The notes under the pieces were generated by a model, which was given only the letters and a program-made list of their open reading frames with translations, did not search any database and had not been told where the DNA came from. The position numbers and the translations under genes were made by a program. Shown here piece by piece: positions 1-6,814 of a stretch of 35,834 nucleotides of DNA. Source of the stretch: a virus. Every line of letters starts with the position of its first letter. Positions within the stretch are counted from its first letter, which is position 1. The stretch lies in the IMG/VR virus record IMGVR_UViG_3300042090_001408, positions 1-35,834 of that record; one strand, written 5' to 3'.

Positions 1-22
1 TAACGACTCAGGTGAAATTAGT

Positions 23-745
23 ATGATCATTGACTGCATCTCAGACCTACACGGTTTCTATCCCGACATGCCAGGCGGCGACCTACTCATCATCGCCGGG
101 GACCTAACTAGATCAAACCGAGTAAGCAACTATCAAGATTTTTTCAATTGGCTCCGACCGCTGAAGTACCGTAAAAAGATCATCGTCGGCGGCAATCACG
201 ACGTTCTGTTAGATGACGGCTTACCACTTGGTCTTTGCTACGATCTTGAGAAATATGAATACCTCTTAGACTCCGGCTGCGAATTCGAAGGCTTTAAGAT
301 CTGGGGATCTCCTTGGACCAAGACATTCGAGGGCATGAATAAACACTGCATGGCATTCACGCAATCGACAGAACAAGAACTTGCCGAGAAATTTTCTTGG
401 ATACCCGCTGATACCGACATCCTTGTGACACATTCCCCCCCGCACGGAATTCTTGATAAAACCTCTTGGTTCGAGTCAGTGGGGTCAATAGCGCTTCTAA
501 GACGGATAAACGAAATTAGGCCATCTCTAAGCGTTTTTGGGCATGTCCATGAAGGTTATGGGCTATTAGTAAATCAAGACAAAGATGGCAAAGTCTGGCG
601 CTGCGCAAATGCCTCATATTTAAACGAGAAATATAAACCGGTCAACGTACCCATTCGAGTAAAGATCGAAACCAAGCGCCAAGTAGAATTCCGATCGCCG
701 ATGCTCCGAAGATCGCAAGAAGACCCACAAGACAATAACCGATGA
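23..745 (+). CDS. Calcineurin-like metallophosphoesterase
   Basis: This 240-residue protein has the full metallophosphoesterase motif series in order: SDLH (residues 7-10), GDLT (26-29), GGNHD (56-60), THSPPHG (136-142) and GHVHEG (173-178). These are the residues that hold the two catalytic metal ions in the calcineurin-like fold, and none is missing. The size fits small phage and bacterial members that cleave phosphoesters in nucleotides or RNA. The substrate cannot be read from sequence. An AGGTGA ribosome site precedes the ATG. The gene is rightward and converges on the leftward XRE gene, with only 15 bases between the stop codons. The TAA at bases 1-3 may end an upstream gene outside the window. 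Confidence 0.9.
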   Translation: MIIDCISDLHGFYPDMPGGDLLIIAGDLTRSNRVSNYQDFFNWLRPLKYRKKIIVGGNHDVLLDDGLPLGLCYDLEKYEYLLDSGCEFEGFKIWGSPWTKTFEGMNKHCMAFTQSTEQELAEKFSWIPADTDILVTHSPPHGILDKTSWFESVGSIALLRRINEIRPSLSVFGHVHEGYGLLVNQDKDGKVWRCANASYLNEKYKPVNVPIRVKIETKRQVEFRSPMLRRSQEDPQDNNR

Positions 746-760
746 TTTCGCCGAGTTTCA

Positions 761-1018
761 TCAATCAACCGGCATAGGGATTTCGATAAGTTTTATTTTT
801 AGCGTGAGACCGAGTGCATTAGCGAGTCGTTCGAGGCTTTTAAGAGTCGTTGGCTTTTTGGGATCTAAAAGCCGCTCGAGAGCTGAGCGGCTTGTTTTCA
901 TTTTTCGGGCCAATTCCGATTTGGAGATCTGTTTTTCTTCCATTTCGGCGATGATCTGCGTGATGAAAAACATCTTGGACTGATAATGATAGTCGATATA
1001 AAGCAGTTCTTTTTTCAT
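761..1018 (-). CDS. XRE-family helix-turn-helix protein
   Basis: This 85-residue protein has a Cro/C1-type (XRE) DNA-binding domain at about residues 25-75. The pattern ISKSELARKMKTSRSALERLLD followed by LKSLERLANALGL is typical of this fold and resembles HigA-type antitoxins and phage regulators. Its ATG overlaps the stop of the upstream 26-residue membrane peptide (ATGA), so it is the last gene of the leftward accessory operon. No HigB-like toxin gene lies next to it, so a role as an ordinary transcriptional regulator is as likely as antitoxin. It is a candidate to bind the shared promoter element found at three promoters in this window, but that is only a guess. Confidence 0.8.
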   Translation of the reverse strand: MKKELLYIDYHYQSKMFFITQIIAEMEEKQISKSELARKMKTSRSALERLLDPKKPTTLKSLERLANALGLTLKIKLIEIPMPVD

Positions 1019-1095
1019 TTTTTAAGATTGCTCCAGATTGTGATGAAAAGTAGGATGACACCAACAAAAAAGAAAAAAGCTAATGCTTCATGCAT
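1015..1095 (-). CDS. 26-residue single-pass membrane peptide
   Basis: This small open frame starts at an ATG at 1095. A GTG at 1104 would give 29 residues and overlap the upstream stop as GTGA. The peptide begins MHEALAFFFFVGV and ends WSNLKK: one hydrophobic helix of about 17 residues, an acidic N-terminus and a basic C-terminus. Its stop overlaps the start of the XRE gene. Tight overlaps on both sides and a plausible membrane topology support a real gene. Function is unknown. Small phage membrane peptides include holins, spanin parts and inhibitors of host factors, and nothing here separates these options. Confidence 0.6.
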   Translation of the reverse strand: MHEALAFFFFVGVILLFITIWSNLKK

Positions 1096-1100
1096 TGGAG

Positions 1101-1382
1101 TCACACGAATCCATCATCTTTAGGCATTTCGGGAAGAATTACCTCGATTTCTAGATTCGGCGCGAATCCACCAAATACGAGAGGATGGTTGTCGATCCAG
1201 TTATCATGACCATCATCGCCAGGAATGCGGATACATCCTCCGTCTTGGCCATTGTACGCCATGCCAAGCGACATCGGCTTTGGATGCGGATGTGCATTTT
1301 CATATGCGATTCCTGCGATTGCGATCGAGAAGAATGCGCCTAAAGCGACGAATAGAAGTTTAAAATCTTTGAGCATTTTCAT
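1101..1382 (-). CDS. Hypothetical protein with N-terminal membrane anchor or signal
   Basis: This 93-residue protein starts MKMLKDFKLLFVALGAFFSI, a basic N-terminus and a hydrophobic helix to about residue 27. It can be either a signal peptide or a membrane anchor. The rest is hydrophilic, with a His/Pro stretch (HPHPKP) and Gly/Asp-rich segments. No lipobox cysteine follows the hydrophobic segment. A GAGGAACAC ribosome site lies between the upstream stop and this ATG. The family is not recognised. Confidence 0.65.
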   Translation of the reverse strand: MKMLKDFKLLFVALGAFFSIAIAGIAYENAHPHPKPMSLGMAYNGQDGGCIRIPGDDGHDNWIDNHPLVFGGFAPNLEIEVILPEMPKDDGFV

Positions 1383-1389
1383 GTGTTCC

Positions 1390-1641
1390 TCATTTCATAT
1401 GTTCTTTAAGAAGCTCATGGCATTTCTGAGAGAAATCCTTGAACTTTTCCGAGCTGAATGCAATATAGGGAACCCATTCGTTCCCATCTTTGAAGTTGGC
1501 TGAGTTGATATACCAGCCTCCTTTTTTGCCTCTCCGCAGCCGGAAGTTTCGGAGGGTAAGTTCTAAAGCAGGGATGTAAACGTCGAAAAGGGCGAAGTTC
1601 GGATTATCTTCGGGTAGCTTTCTAAAGTTTTTGATTTCCAT
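1390..1641 (-). CDS. Hypothetical protein, possibly SpoVG-like
   Basis: This is an 83-residue protein when started at the ATG at 1641, which has an AGGA site just upstream. A longer reading that begins inside the previous gene is less likely. The sequence holds an IPALELTLRNFRLRRGKKGG stretch followed by WYINSANF. That is reminiscent of SpoVG-type single-strand nucleic-acid-binding domains (a core strand, then a basic tip, then an aromatic strand), but the match is by eye and weak. It follows the HAD phosphatase gene by five bases in the same operon. Confidence 0.6.
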   Translation of the reverse strand: MEIKNFRKLPEDNPNFALFDVYIPALELTLRNFRLRRGKKGGWYINSANFKDGNEWVPYIAFSSEKFKDFSQKCHELLKEHMK

Positions 1642-1646
1642 AATTC

Positions 1647-2210
1647 CTATTGGGTTCTTCCTACATCGAGACAAATGAGTCCGAGATCTCGGTATATTTT
1701 AACACATTCCGGATCATCTTCGAGGCAAAAAAGGACCTCGTATTTGTTTTTGATCTTCTGTTCGTAGATTTCTCGCTTGACTTCGTAAGCGGGGCGATGG
1801 TCCGGTTTTCTTTCTGGATGGGCCATAAAAGGAGAATTCCACATATCGACTTGCCCATTCCACGGATATAAATAATCCGGCCTCATGAAAAGAGAATGTT
1901 GTTCGTCTTGCCCGCTTTTTCCACCAAATTTAACGATATTATTTTCAGATAACCATATTTCAGTAATATTTCTATATTTATTTGGCCTTCCAGTTACATA
2001 TAAAATTATTACCTCTCCCCATTGTCCATCATATAAAGAGCATATAATTGCTTCACACCATTTATTCGGCGTATCTTTATCCATCGCGGCGTAAAAAGCG
2101 TCATAGTCCTTTTTGCGGGAGTCCGCAATATGGTGTAGCCGGTGTCGATGGTCGCAAAGGGTCCCGTCCAGATCGCAGATGATCGCTTTACTTGTAGTAT
2201 CTGACTTCAT
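1647..2210 (-). CDS. HAD-superfamily phosphatase (polynucleotide kinase 3'-phosphatase-like)
   Basis: This 187-residue protein begins with HAD motif I, ICDLDGTLCD (residues 11-20), in which the first aspartate is the expected nucleophile. LYVTGRP fits motif II, and a C-terminal FCLEDDPECVKIYRDLGL stretch supplies the acidic motif IV region. The spacing and the DLDGTL..H..R start resemble the 3'-phosphatase domain of phage T4 polynucleotide kinase (PseT) and free-standing phage relatives. No P-loop kinase domain is present, so it would be a phosphatase only. A role in DNA or RNA end repair is inferred from this resemblance. A GGTACACA sequence lies about 20 bases upstream, but no good -35 box goes with it. 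Confidence 0.8.
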   Translation of the reverse strand: MKSDTTSKAIICDLDGTLCDHRHRLHHIADSRKKDYDAFYAAMDKDTPNKWCEAIICSLYDGQWGEVIILYVTGRPNKYRNITEIWLSENNIVKFGGKSGQDEQHSLFMRPDYLYPWNGQVDMWNSPFMAHPERKPDHRPAYEVKREIYEQKIKNKYEVLFCLEDDPECVKIYRDLGLICLDVGRTQ

Positions 2211-2246
2211 CGATGATTCCGGTTTGTGTGTACCAAATTAGAGCAA

Positions 2247-2438
2247 TTATGGATTTTTGGCTACCCTTTCTTTGTAGAACCAAACGATAATCCCATCGTC
2301 GCAGCGGCAAACGGCCAAAATTTCGTCTGTTATCCAAGAATAGTCATAAGAGTCGGGGTCGGTCGTTTGGATCGAAATTTGAGCCACTTCTGACATTCTG
2401 TGGATTTGATGCTGGGGATAGGGGTTTACGATGATCAT
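2247..2438 (-). CDS. Hypothetical small protein
   Basis: This 63-residue open frame starts with an ATG that overlaps the stop of the upstream gene (ATGA), suggesting translational coupling. It has no recognisable motif. The C-terminal half (DEILAVCRCDDGIIVWFYKE) looks like two beta strands with a turn. Confidence 0.5.
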   Translation of the reverse strand: MIIVNPYPQHQIHRMSEVAQISIQTTDPDSYDYSWITDEILAVCRCDDGIIVWFYKERVAKNP

Positions 2439-2827
2439 TCGTTTGGTCTAAAAAACAATATACTTTCTGGAGACATCCATTTGGATTGATCCGAAGTTTC
2501 GGCCATTCCTAACACTTTAAAATGTGCCATCGCTGCCACTATATGGAAAGTAGTATAAATTTCTTTTATCTTCTCTTCCGGAATTCCCTGGCAGTCATTT
2601 TCTATTTCATAGGATCGCAAAGCCAACATCATTCCAAGAGTTCCTAAAGAAACAGTTTTCTTTGGAGATTTTTCGTTAGTTTCTGCAATTAACTTTAAGA
2701 ATTCCGATGGTTGATCACAAAACCATTGAAACAAATTTTTTCCATTTTTTTTGTATTCATCAAATTCTTTATATACTTTTTTCAAAAATTCGTCGCCTTC
2801 AGACTTCGTGTAAAATTTTTTAACCAT
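2435..2827 (-). CDS. Hypothetical protein
   Basis: This 130-residue, largely helical, Lys/Glu-rich protein has no motif I recognise. The start overlaps the end of the 271-residue gene, with a GAGGAAAA ribosome site inside that gene's last codons. The base composition is more AT-rich than the capsid genes, with many AAA and TTT codons, as in the gene upstream. Both may have a separate origin from the structural block. Confidence 0.6.
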   Translation of the reverse strand: MVKKFYTKSEGDEFLKKVYKEFDEYKKNGKNLFQWFCDQPSEFLKLIAETNEKSPKKTVSLGTLGMMLALRSYEIENDCQGIPEEKIKEIYTTFHIVAAMAHFKVLGMAETSDQSKWMSPESILFFRPNE

Positions 2828-3635
2828 TTTTCCTCATACATGCCAAAAAAGCCCCGATTTCTGATTTTGCTTGAAACCCGTTAGCCTTCCAATTTTCTCT
2901 CATTCTAAGACCAGATTTTATCTCTTTCAAGCTAAAGGAATTCATGATCATGTTCAAATCGCCGTCTCTAATTGAAAATCGTACCGAAAGCGTCTCCGCT
3001 ATTTGGCAAAATCCCCTAATGGCTGGAAGCTCTTGTTTCGATTTAGACTCCCTGGAAGGCTTTATAGAACCCATATACGAAGTATGCTTTATAGCGGTCG
3101 GTTTAGAAAGGGTAGGGTCGGTCGGTTTAGACACTGTTTTTGTCGATAACTTGTTCACAAGCTTCCTATTTTCAAGGATCTGAGAAAACGTTTTACCTGC
3201 TTCCAAAAGTGGTAAAAGCCATTTCCTAAGTCGCCGTTTTATCCTACATCGCCACCTTTCAAATTCATTTCGGAACCCTTGCATCATGCCGACTTTCTCA
3301 AAGAATCGAAAAATCGATTTTACCCAGTCATGAAGTTCGTAAAGATTTGTGAGGTCTTCAACTCCGTTATTTCGATGTATCACTTTTCCGAAAAGTTGAA
3401 AATCTGGGCTATTGATAAATTTTGTGAACTGGGTTCTGCCAAACTTTCCTTTCTCGCAGATGAGTTCTTTTCCTTGAGATATGTCAGTGAATTCTTTTCG
3501 ATCAACTTTTTTTGAAAGTTGGAAGAGGTGGTATATAGATTTTATTTTTACAGGTGATATTTTCCCAGTTGCCGGAAAAATTATTGCGTCGATCAAAGCG
3601 ACCTGAAAAGCTGGGCTATTTTCTAGATTTTTCAT
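2820..3635 (-). CDS. Hypothetical basic protein, possibly replication-related
   Basis: This 271-residue protein has three parts: a folded N-terminal half, a very basic central segment (RWRCRIKRRLRKW, near residue 130) with a Ser/Thr/Pro/Lys-rich linker, and a C-terminal helical part with SLKEIKSGLRMRENWKANGF. The layout of N-terminal DNA-binding-like domain, linker and C-terminal helical tail resembles phage or plasmid replication and primosome proteins, but no family-specific motif is visible. The start is supported by an AGGAG site eight bases upstream. That site is buried in a hairpin at 3642-3657. The gene overlaps the preceding 63-residue frame. Confidence 0.6.
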   Translation of the reverse strand: MKNLENSPAFQVALIDAIIFPATGKISPVKIKSIYHLFQLSKKVDRKEFTDISQGKELICEKGKFGRTQFTKFINSPDFQLFGKVIHRNNGVEDLTNLYELHDWVKSIFRFFEKVGMMQGFRNEFERWRCRIKRRLRKWLLPLLEAGKTFSQILENRKLVNKLSTKTVSKPTDPTLSKPTAIKHTSYMGSIKPSRESKSKQELPAIRGFCQIAETLSVRFSIRDGDLNMIMNSFSLKEIKSGLRMRENWKANGFQAKSEIGAFLACMRKNG

Positions 3636-3823
3636 AGAGAACTCCTATTGTTAGGAGGCCCTGTCGCAAACATCTTGGCGGACTGTAAGAAATTACTTAG
3701 AGTTGCTTTTTGTATGGACTCTTGTATAATTTCCGGTGTTCGGGTAAGAACAATCGTAGTCCGCCCGTGTTTGCGCACGGGCCTCGTTTCAAAAGAGTAT
3801 TTCCCCAAGCCCATAACCCTCAA
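3632..3823 (-). CDS. Hypothetical small basic protein (TTG start)
   Basis: This 63-residue frame starts at TTG with an AGGAG site seven bases upstream. An ATG three codons in (3814) is an alternative. It ends by overlapping the start of the 271-residue gene (ATGA). The sequence is basic in its first half (RPVRKHGRTT) and is not recognised. It contains a seven-pair GC hairpin at 3763-3782. If the frame is not translated, the stretch would instead be leader RNA for the gene below. Confidence 0.4.
   Translation of the reverse strand: MRVMGLGKYSFETRPVRKHGRTTIVLTRTPEIIQESIQKATLSNFLQSAKMFATGPPNNRSSL
3642..3657 (-). promoter_or_regulatory. Hairpin sequestering a ribosome binding site
   Basis: On the minus strand CTCCTA-ACAA-TAGGAG forms a perfect six-pair stem with a four-base loop. 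The 3' arm is the AGGAG ribosome site of the 271-residue gene, whose ATG follows eight bases later. Translation of the upstream 63-residue frame would run through and open the stem, giving translational coupling. The pairing is seen directly; the regulatory role is inferred. Confidence 0.55.
3763..3782 (-). other. GC-rich hairpin within small ORF
   Basis: GCCCGTG and CACGGGC form a seven-pair stem around a six-base loop. No U-run follows on either strand, so it is not a standard intrinsic terminator. It lies inside the 63-residue frame and could slow ribosomes or act as leader RNA structure. Confidence 0.45.
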
Positions 3824-3885
3824 GCAAAATCTCCTCTTCCCTCAAAATCATCTATGAGACAAAATATCTGTGTCAGTACGAGCAT
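3820..3885 (-). CDS. Possible 21-residue leader peptide
   Basis: An ATG at 3885 opens a 21-codon frame (MLVLTQIFCLIDDFEG...), with an AAAGG ribosome site in the 3' arm of the upstream 12-bp hairpin. Its TGA stop overlaps the TTG start of the next frame. The placement between a strong hairpin and an overlapping gene is what a leader peptide would show. The composition alone does not prove it. Confidence 0.3.
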   Translation of the reverse strand: MLVLTQIFCLIDDFEGRGDFA

Positions 3886-3892
3886 GCTGACC

Positions 3893-3937
3893 TTTCGGTT
3901 CCGGTTCGCCTCCTAAAGTTTGTGGCCGGAACCGAAA
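3893..3937. terminator. 12-bp perfect inverted repeat with ribosome-site-like loop
   Basis: TTTCGGTTCCGG and CCGGAACCGAAA pair perfectly over 12 bases around a 21-base loop. On the plus strand the stem is followed by TTTT, weakly terminator-like. On the minus strand it lies just after the stop of the 26-residue membrane peptide, and the loop contains AGGAGG, an exposed ribosome-site-like sequence. It could be an attenuating terminator in the leftward operon or a binding site for a regulator or ribosome. Confidence 0.6.
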
Positions 3938-3940
3938 TTT

Positions 3941-4021
3941 TCATCGATCGCGTATGATCCATACGGCGACGCCGGCAAGTAAAATTAGCAATAAAATGAA
4001 AATGATGAGAATGTAGCCCAT
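3941..4021 (-). CDS. 26-residue single-pass membrane peptide
   Basis: The ATG at 4021 is preceded by an AGAGGG site. The peptide is one hydrophobic helix (MGYILIIFILLLILLAGVAV) ending in the polar tail WIIRDR, which predicts an anchored peptide with a cytoplasmic basic end. It follows the tail-fibre genes and a Lys-rich 45-residue frame. That position often holds lysis genes, so a holin-like or pinholin-like role is possible, but no endolysin is visible nearby. It is about the same size as the peptide at 1015-1095 but not similar in sequence. Confidence 0.6.
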   Translation of the reverse strand: MGYILIIFILLLILLAGVAVWIIRDR

Positions 4022-4050
4022 AGACCCTCTTGAAAAGGTCTGATTCTAGG

Positions 4051-4188
4051 CTATTTGCAGCCTTTTTTCATGGCTTTTTTGCCGACCTTGACCACTTTGT
4101 CGCGTTTCTTGTCGGCTTTTTCTAGATGCTTGAGAGACTTCTCAACGCCCTTCGTTTTCTTTTCGATCGATCTGATTTCCTTATCCAT
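4051..4188 (-). CDS. 45-residue lysine-rich protein
   Basis: The ATG at 4188 follows an AAGGA site. The protein is rich in Lys, with heptad-like spacing (IEKKTKGVEKSLKHLEKADK), and predicts a single basic helix or coiled coil. It starts eight bases after the last tail-fibre gene. No family is recognised. A nucleic-acid-binding or membrane-surface role is possible. Confidence 0.55.
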   Translation of the reverse strand: MDKEIRSIEKKTKGVEKSLKHLEKADKKRDKVVKVGKKAMKKGCK

Positions 4189-4195
4189 AATGTCC

Positions 4196-5638
4196 TTAGC
4201 TAATAAATTCCGTGATGACTACCACGCCTTTTGTTCCCGCTCCTCCTGTTTGATTTGCAGAAGAAATGTTGGCAAGAGCGCCAGATCCTCCAGACCCATA
4301 ACCAGTAGCAGCATTCCCAGCAGCAGTTGCGATTCCATTAGAGGCGGGAGCTAGACCGCCAGATCCATATTGCGAAGATGCTCCAGCTCCAGAGAATAGA
4401 ACAAGCCCCGATATTGAAACTAGTCCTGTTCCTCCAGCTGACCCTGGAGATCTTAAAGTCCCTCCGCTACCTCCAGTTCCACCCGCCCCTCCTAAACACG
4501 AAGCCCCTCCCCCACCTCCAGTGGCGGCGGTTACTGGGCCTCCGCTGCCTCCCGCAGCTGTAAGCAATATTCCTAAAGAAGTAGTTCCCCCATTTCCGCC
4601 TGTCGTAGCACTAGCTCCCGCTCCAGCGGCTCCGATAGTTACAGACTGTGAAGCACCAATCGAACTTGCGCTAAAAACACCTCGAGCATATTCACCCGCT
4701 CCGCCTCCGCCTCCCGCAGAATACTGAGATCCAGATGTAGTGGGAGCGCCGCCTCCAGCCCCACCGCCTCCGATGCATTCAGCTATGCAATAGACCATGT
4801 TGCTCGTAGGAGTGTAAGTACCTGTTGAAGAAATAACTTGAATATTAACGCTAGCAAAGCCGGTAGATCCAGGATTGGCTTGCCAAGTCCCATTGCCACT
4901 TCCATCGCTGGTAAGAACATATCCAGATGTCGGCGAACCGAGATTGATTGTTTTGGCCCCATTATTGACTCCAGTCCCGCCATAAGTTCCAACAAGAGGG
5001 GTCGTGAGAGCTACAGTCACCGCTCCGGTTTCAGGCGTTCCAGATGCGGCATTAGCGGTTAATGGGGCGGTTGCGGTAATCGATAACACATCTCCCGCCG
5101 ACGATGACCACGATGGCGGCGATCCTGTCGTAGCGGTAAGAACCTGTCCAGTTGTCCCGTTCGGAAGAATCGACGGCACTCCGGTCGTTGACGTGATCAG
5201 AACGCCGTTATTTGCCGTTGCAATCTGCGTAGCCGGGGTGAGAGCGCCTGCACCTACGAATATGTCATTTAAAGTGCCTTGCAGCTCGGTTTTGAGGGTA
5301 TTGGCAGTTGTACCGTCGGTGTATGTCGTAGTCGAGGCATTGACCAGGATCTGATTCGAGCCATTTGGATCGACGGGACCTGCTACATTCGTCACAAAAC
5401 TTTCAACCGTCGATGAAGAACTAAGAGGTTGCCAATTTGGCGTGACGATGCCGTTCGATGAGTTAAAACCGATGAGTATCCATTCGTGGATCGTCAGGGA
5501 ATTTACCCAACGTTTTCCGACGAAGTGGTTGATATCGCCGTTATTGGGATCGCGAGCCGCGATGATCGTAAGAAAAGGATCTGTGGTAATCGTCCCGGAT
5601 GCTGTGACATATGCGGTTTGAGGTGTGGGTGTCGTCAT
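4196..5638 (-). CDS. Tail fibre protein with glycine-rich tip
   Basis: This 480-residue protein has three regions. Residues 1-75 form an N-terminal part (KRWVNSLTIHEWILIGFN) that matches the N-terminus of the 436-residue fibre in pattern (QSWVNELTNTSYVLTSF) and is probably the attachment domain. The middle has the stalk repeat AVTVALTTPLVGTYGGTG, which also occurs in the neighbouring 258-residue protein. The C-terminal 200 residues form a glycine-rich tip (GGGGAGGG, GGGGGAGEYARGVFSA, ending VVITEFIS) like the glycine-rich receptor-binding tips of other phage fibres. It most likely binds the host surface. No strong ribosome site precedes the ATG, only an A-rich stretch. Confidence 0.75.
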   Translation of the reverse strand: MTTPTPQTAYVTASGTITTDPFLTIIAARDPNNGDINHFVGKRWVNSLTIHEWILIGFNSSNGIVTPNWQPLSSSSTVESFVTNVAGPVDPNGSNQILVNASTTTYTDGTTANTLKTELQGTLNDIFVGAGALTPATQIATANNGVLITSTTGVPSILPNGTTGQVLTATTGSPPSWSSSAGDVLSITATAPLTANAASGTPETGAVTVALTTPLVGTYGGTGVNNGAKTINLGSPTSGYVLTSDGSGNGTWQANPGSTGFASVNIQVISSTGTYTPTSNMVYCIAECIGGGGAGGGAPTTSGSQYSAGGGGGAGEYARGVFSASSIGASQSVTIGAAGAGASATTGGNGGTTSLGILLTAAGGSGGPVTAATGGGGGASCLGGAGGTGGSGGTLRSPGSAGGTGLVSISGLVLFSGAGASSQYGSGGLAPASNGIATAAGNAATGYGSGGSGALANISSANQTGGAGTKGVVVITEFIS

Positions 5639-5688
5639 TAGTTTTTTTTCGTTTTAATTTTAGTGGAGTTTGTATCCGCTAAAGTATG

Positions 5689-6465
5689 TTATGCCAGTTT
5701 TCCACCGCCGAAATAACTGTAATAATTATGTGGTGTAGGAGTAGTCCCAAATACACTAATGGTTTTCATTCCATTGTTAACTTGCACATTTACATAAACC
5801 TCTTGGCCCGCTGTCAGTGGGAAAATTGCATTACCCTGGACAATTAAATTTCCGTCTAATCCGTCACTCATTAAATAGTAATTTCCATGACTTACTTCCA
5901 TGAAATTTTGACCTGAGCCAGCATCTTGAAAAGATGCATTACCACTAATATGTGATGCACTAAAACCAGTTAAAAATAGCCCTACATTAAAAAAATACGT
6001 CCCATTGGAAGGGGCTGTATAAATTCCTGTTGCAGTATTATAAGCTGCATTAGAGGTGGTGGCTGTATTAAAAATTGGATAGAAAACAGTTCCATCGCCA
6101 GTGACATTTGATTGTGTTGCAGATAAAATCGCTGCAAAAACTCCTGTTAATCCCCCAGAGACGGATTGAAATGTCGGCAACATAGCTGCCCCATTCGAAG
6201 TAAGCACTTGCCCGCTGGTTCCGACGCTGGCAATTGACTGCACTGCTCCAGTATTCGTTGTGCCGCCACATAAAACTGCATAGGCAGTCAAAGATGAATC
6301 CCCCGTACCGCCATATTGAACAGTCAAAGGAGTGGTTAGAGCGACCGTAACTGCGCCGGTTTCTGGAGTCCCTGATACACCATTAACAGTAATCGGCGCA
6401 GTTCCTTGAGCTGAACTTACTGCGCTACCACCGCTACCGCCGCTACCGTTGTAATATTGACTCAT
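5689..6465 (-). CDS. Tail fibre protein with C1q-like head domain
   Basis: This 258-residue protein has a short Gly/Ser start (MSQYYNGSGGSGGS). A stalk segment, TPETGAVTVALTTPLTVQYG, is shared almost word for word with the 480-residue fibre. From about residue 110 a C1q/TNF-like globular domain follows: SNVTGDGTVFYPIF, then a YTAPSNGTYFFNVGLFLTG core and a final YYSYFGGGKL. These match the usual C1q pattern of NVTGDG, F..P..GTYFF and a closing YFSGFLL-like strand. C1q heads trimerise and bind ligands at the tips of phage and bacterial fibres. The ATG overlaps the upstream stop. Confidence 0.7.
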   Translation of the reverse strand: MSQYYNGSGGSGGSAVSSAQGTAPITVNGVSGTPETGAVTVALTTPLTVQYGGTGDSSLTAYAVLCGGTTNTGAVQSIASVGTSGQVLTSNGAAMLPTFQSVSGGLTGVFAAILSATQSNVTGDGTVFYPIFNTATTSNAAYNTATGIYTAPSNGTYFFNVGLFLTGFSASHISGNASFQDAGSGQNFMEVSHGNYYLMSDGLDGNLIVQGNAIFPLTAGQEVYVNVQVNNGMKTISVFGTTPTPHNYYSYFGGGKLA

Positions 6466-6806
6466 ATTGAAAAGCCTCCAACATAAAGAGAACCTGTGTT
6501 TGGAGTACCTATAAGTTTTACGAATGGGCCATAACTGCCAGGAAGAGGGATATTATCGCTTTTCATGTCGATAATGATCGTAGCGCCTGCAACAACTGGG
6601 AAAGCCGGATTTACACCATCCCATGACCATTGAACGGTGTCATTGAGAGTCGAGACAATGATTACAATCAGCATAGGAGTATTAAAAAGAGATCCCCCTA
6701 CCGCAACATAGCTAGCCCCGATCGATGCTTCTGCGATACTTACCTGAGGAAATGGAACAGCTCTTAAATTCTGAGGAGTGGTTGCGTCATATTTACTGAC
6801 TTGCAT
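6462..6806 (-). CDS. Small structural protein (probable tail or head component)
   Basis: This 114-residue, beta-rich, cysteine-free protein contains SIGASYVAVGGSLFNTPMLI and a VQWSWDG turn. Such sequences are typical of small phage structural or fibre-associated proteins, though I cannot name the family. It sits between two tail-fibre genes and overlaps the next one, so it probably belongs to the same appendage. Confidence 0.6.
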   Translation of the reverse strand: MQVSKYDATTPQNLRAVPFPQVSIAEASIGASYVAVGGSLFNTPMLIVIIVSTLNDTVQWSWDGVNPAFPVVAGATIIIDMKSDNIPLPGSYGPFVKLIGTPNTGSLYVGGFSI

Positions 6807-6814
6807 ATTTTTCC

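Noticed and set aside
2225-2247. Promoter for the HAD phosphatase gene at the GGTACACA sequence
   Set aside because: The -10-like box lacks a -35 box at 16-18 bases, so it is left out of the features.
3708-3730. TATAAT with TTGCTT on the plus strand inside the 63-residue frame
   Set aside because: It would direct transcription against a run of leftward genes with no rightward gene downstream; probably chance.
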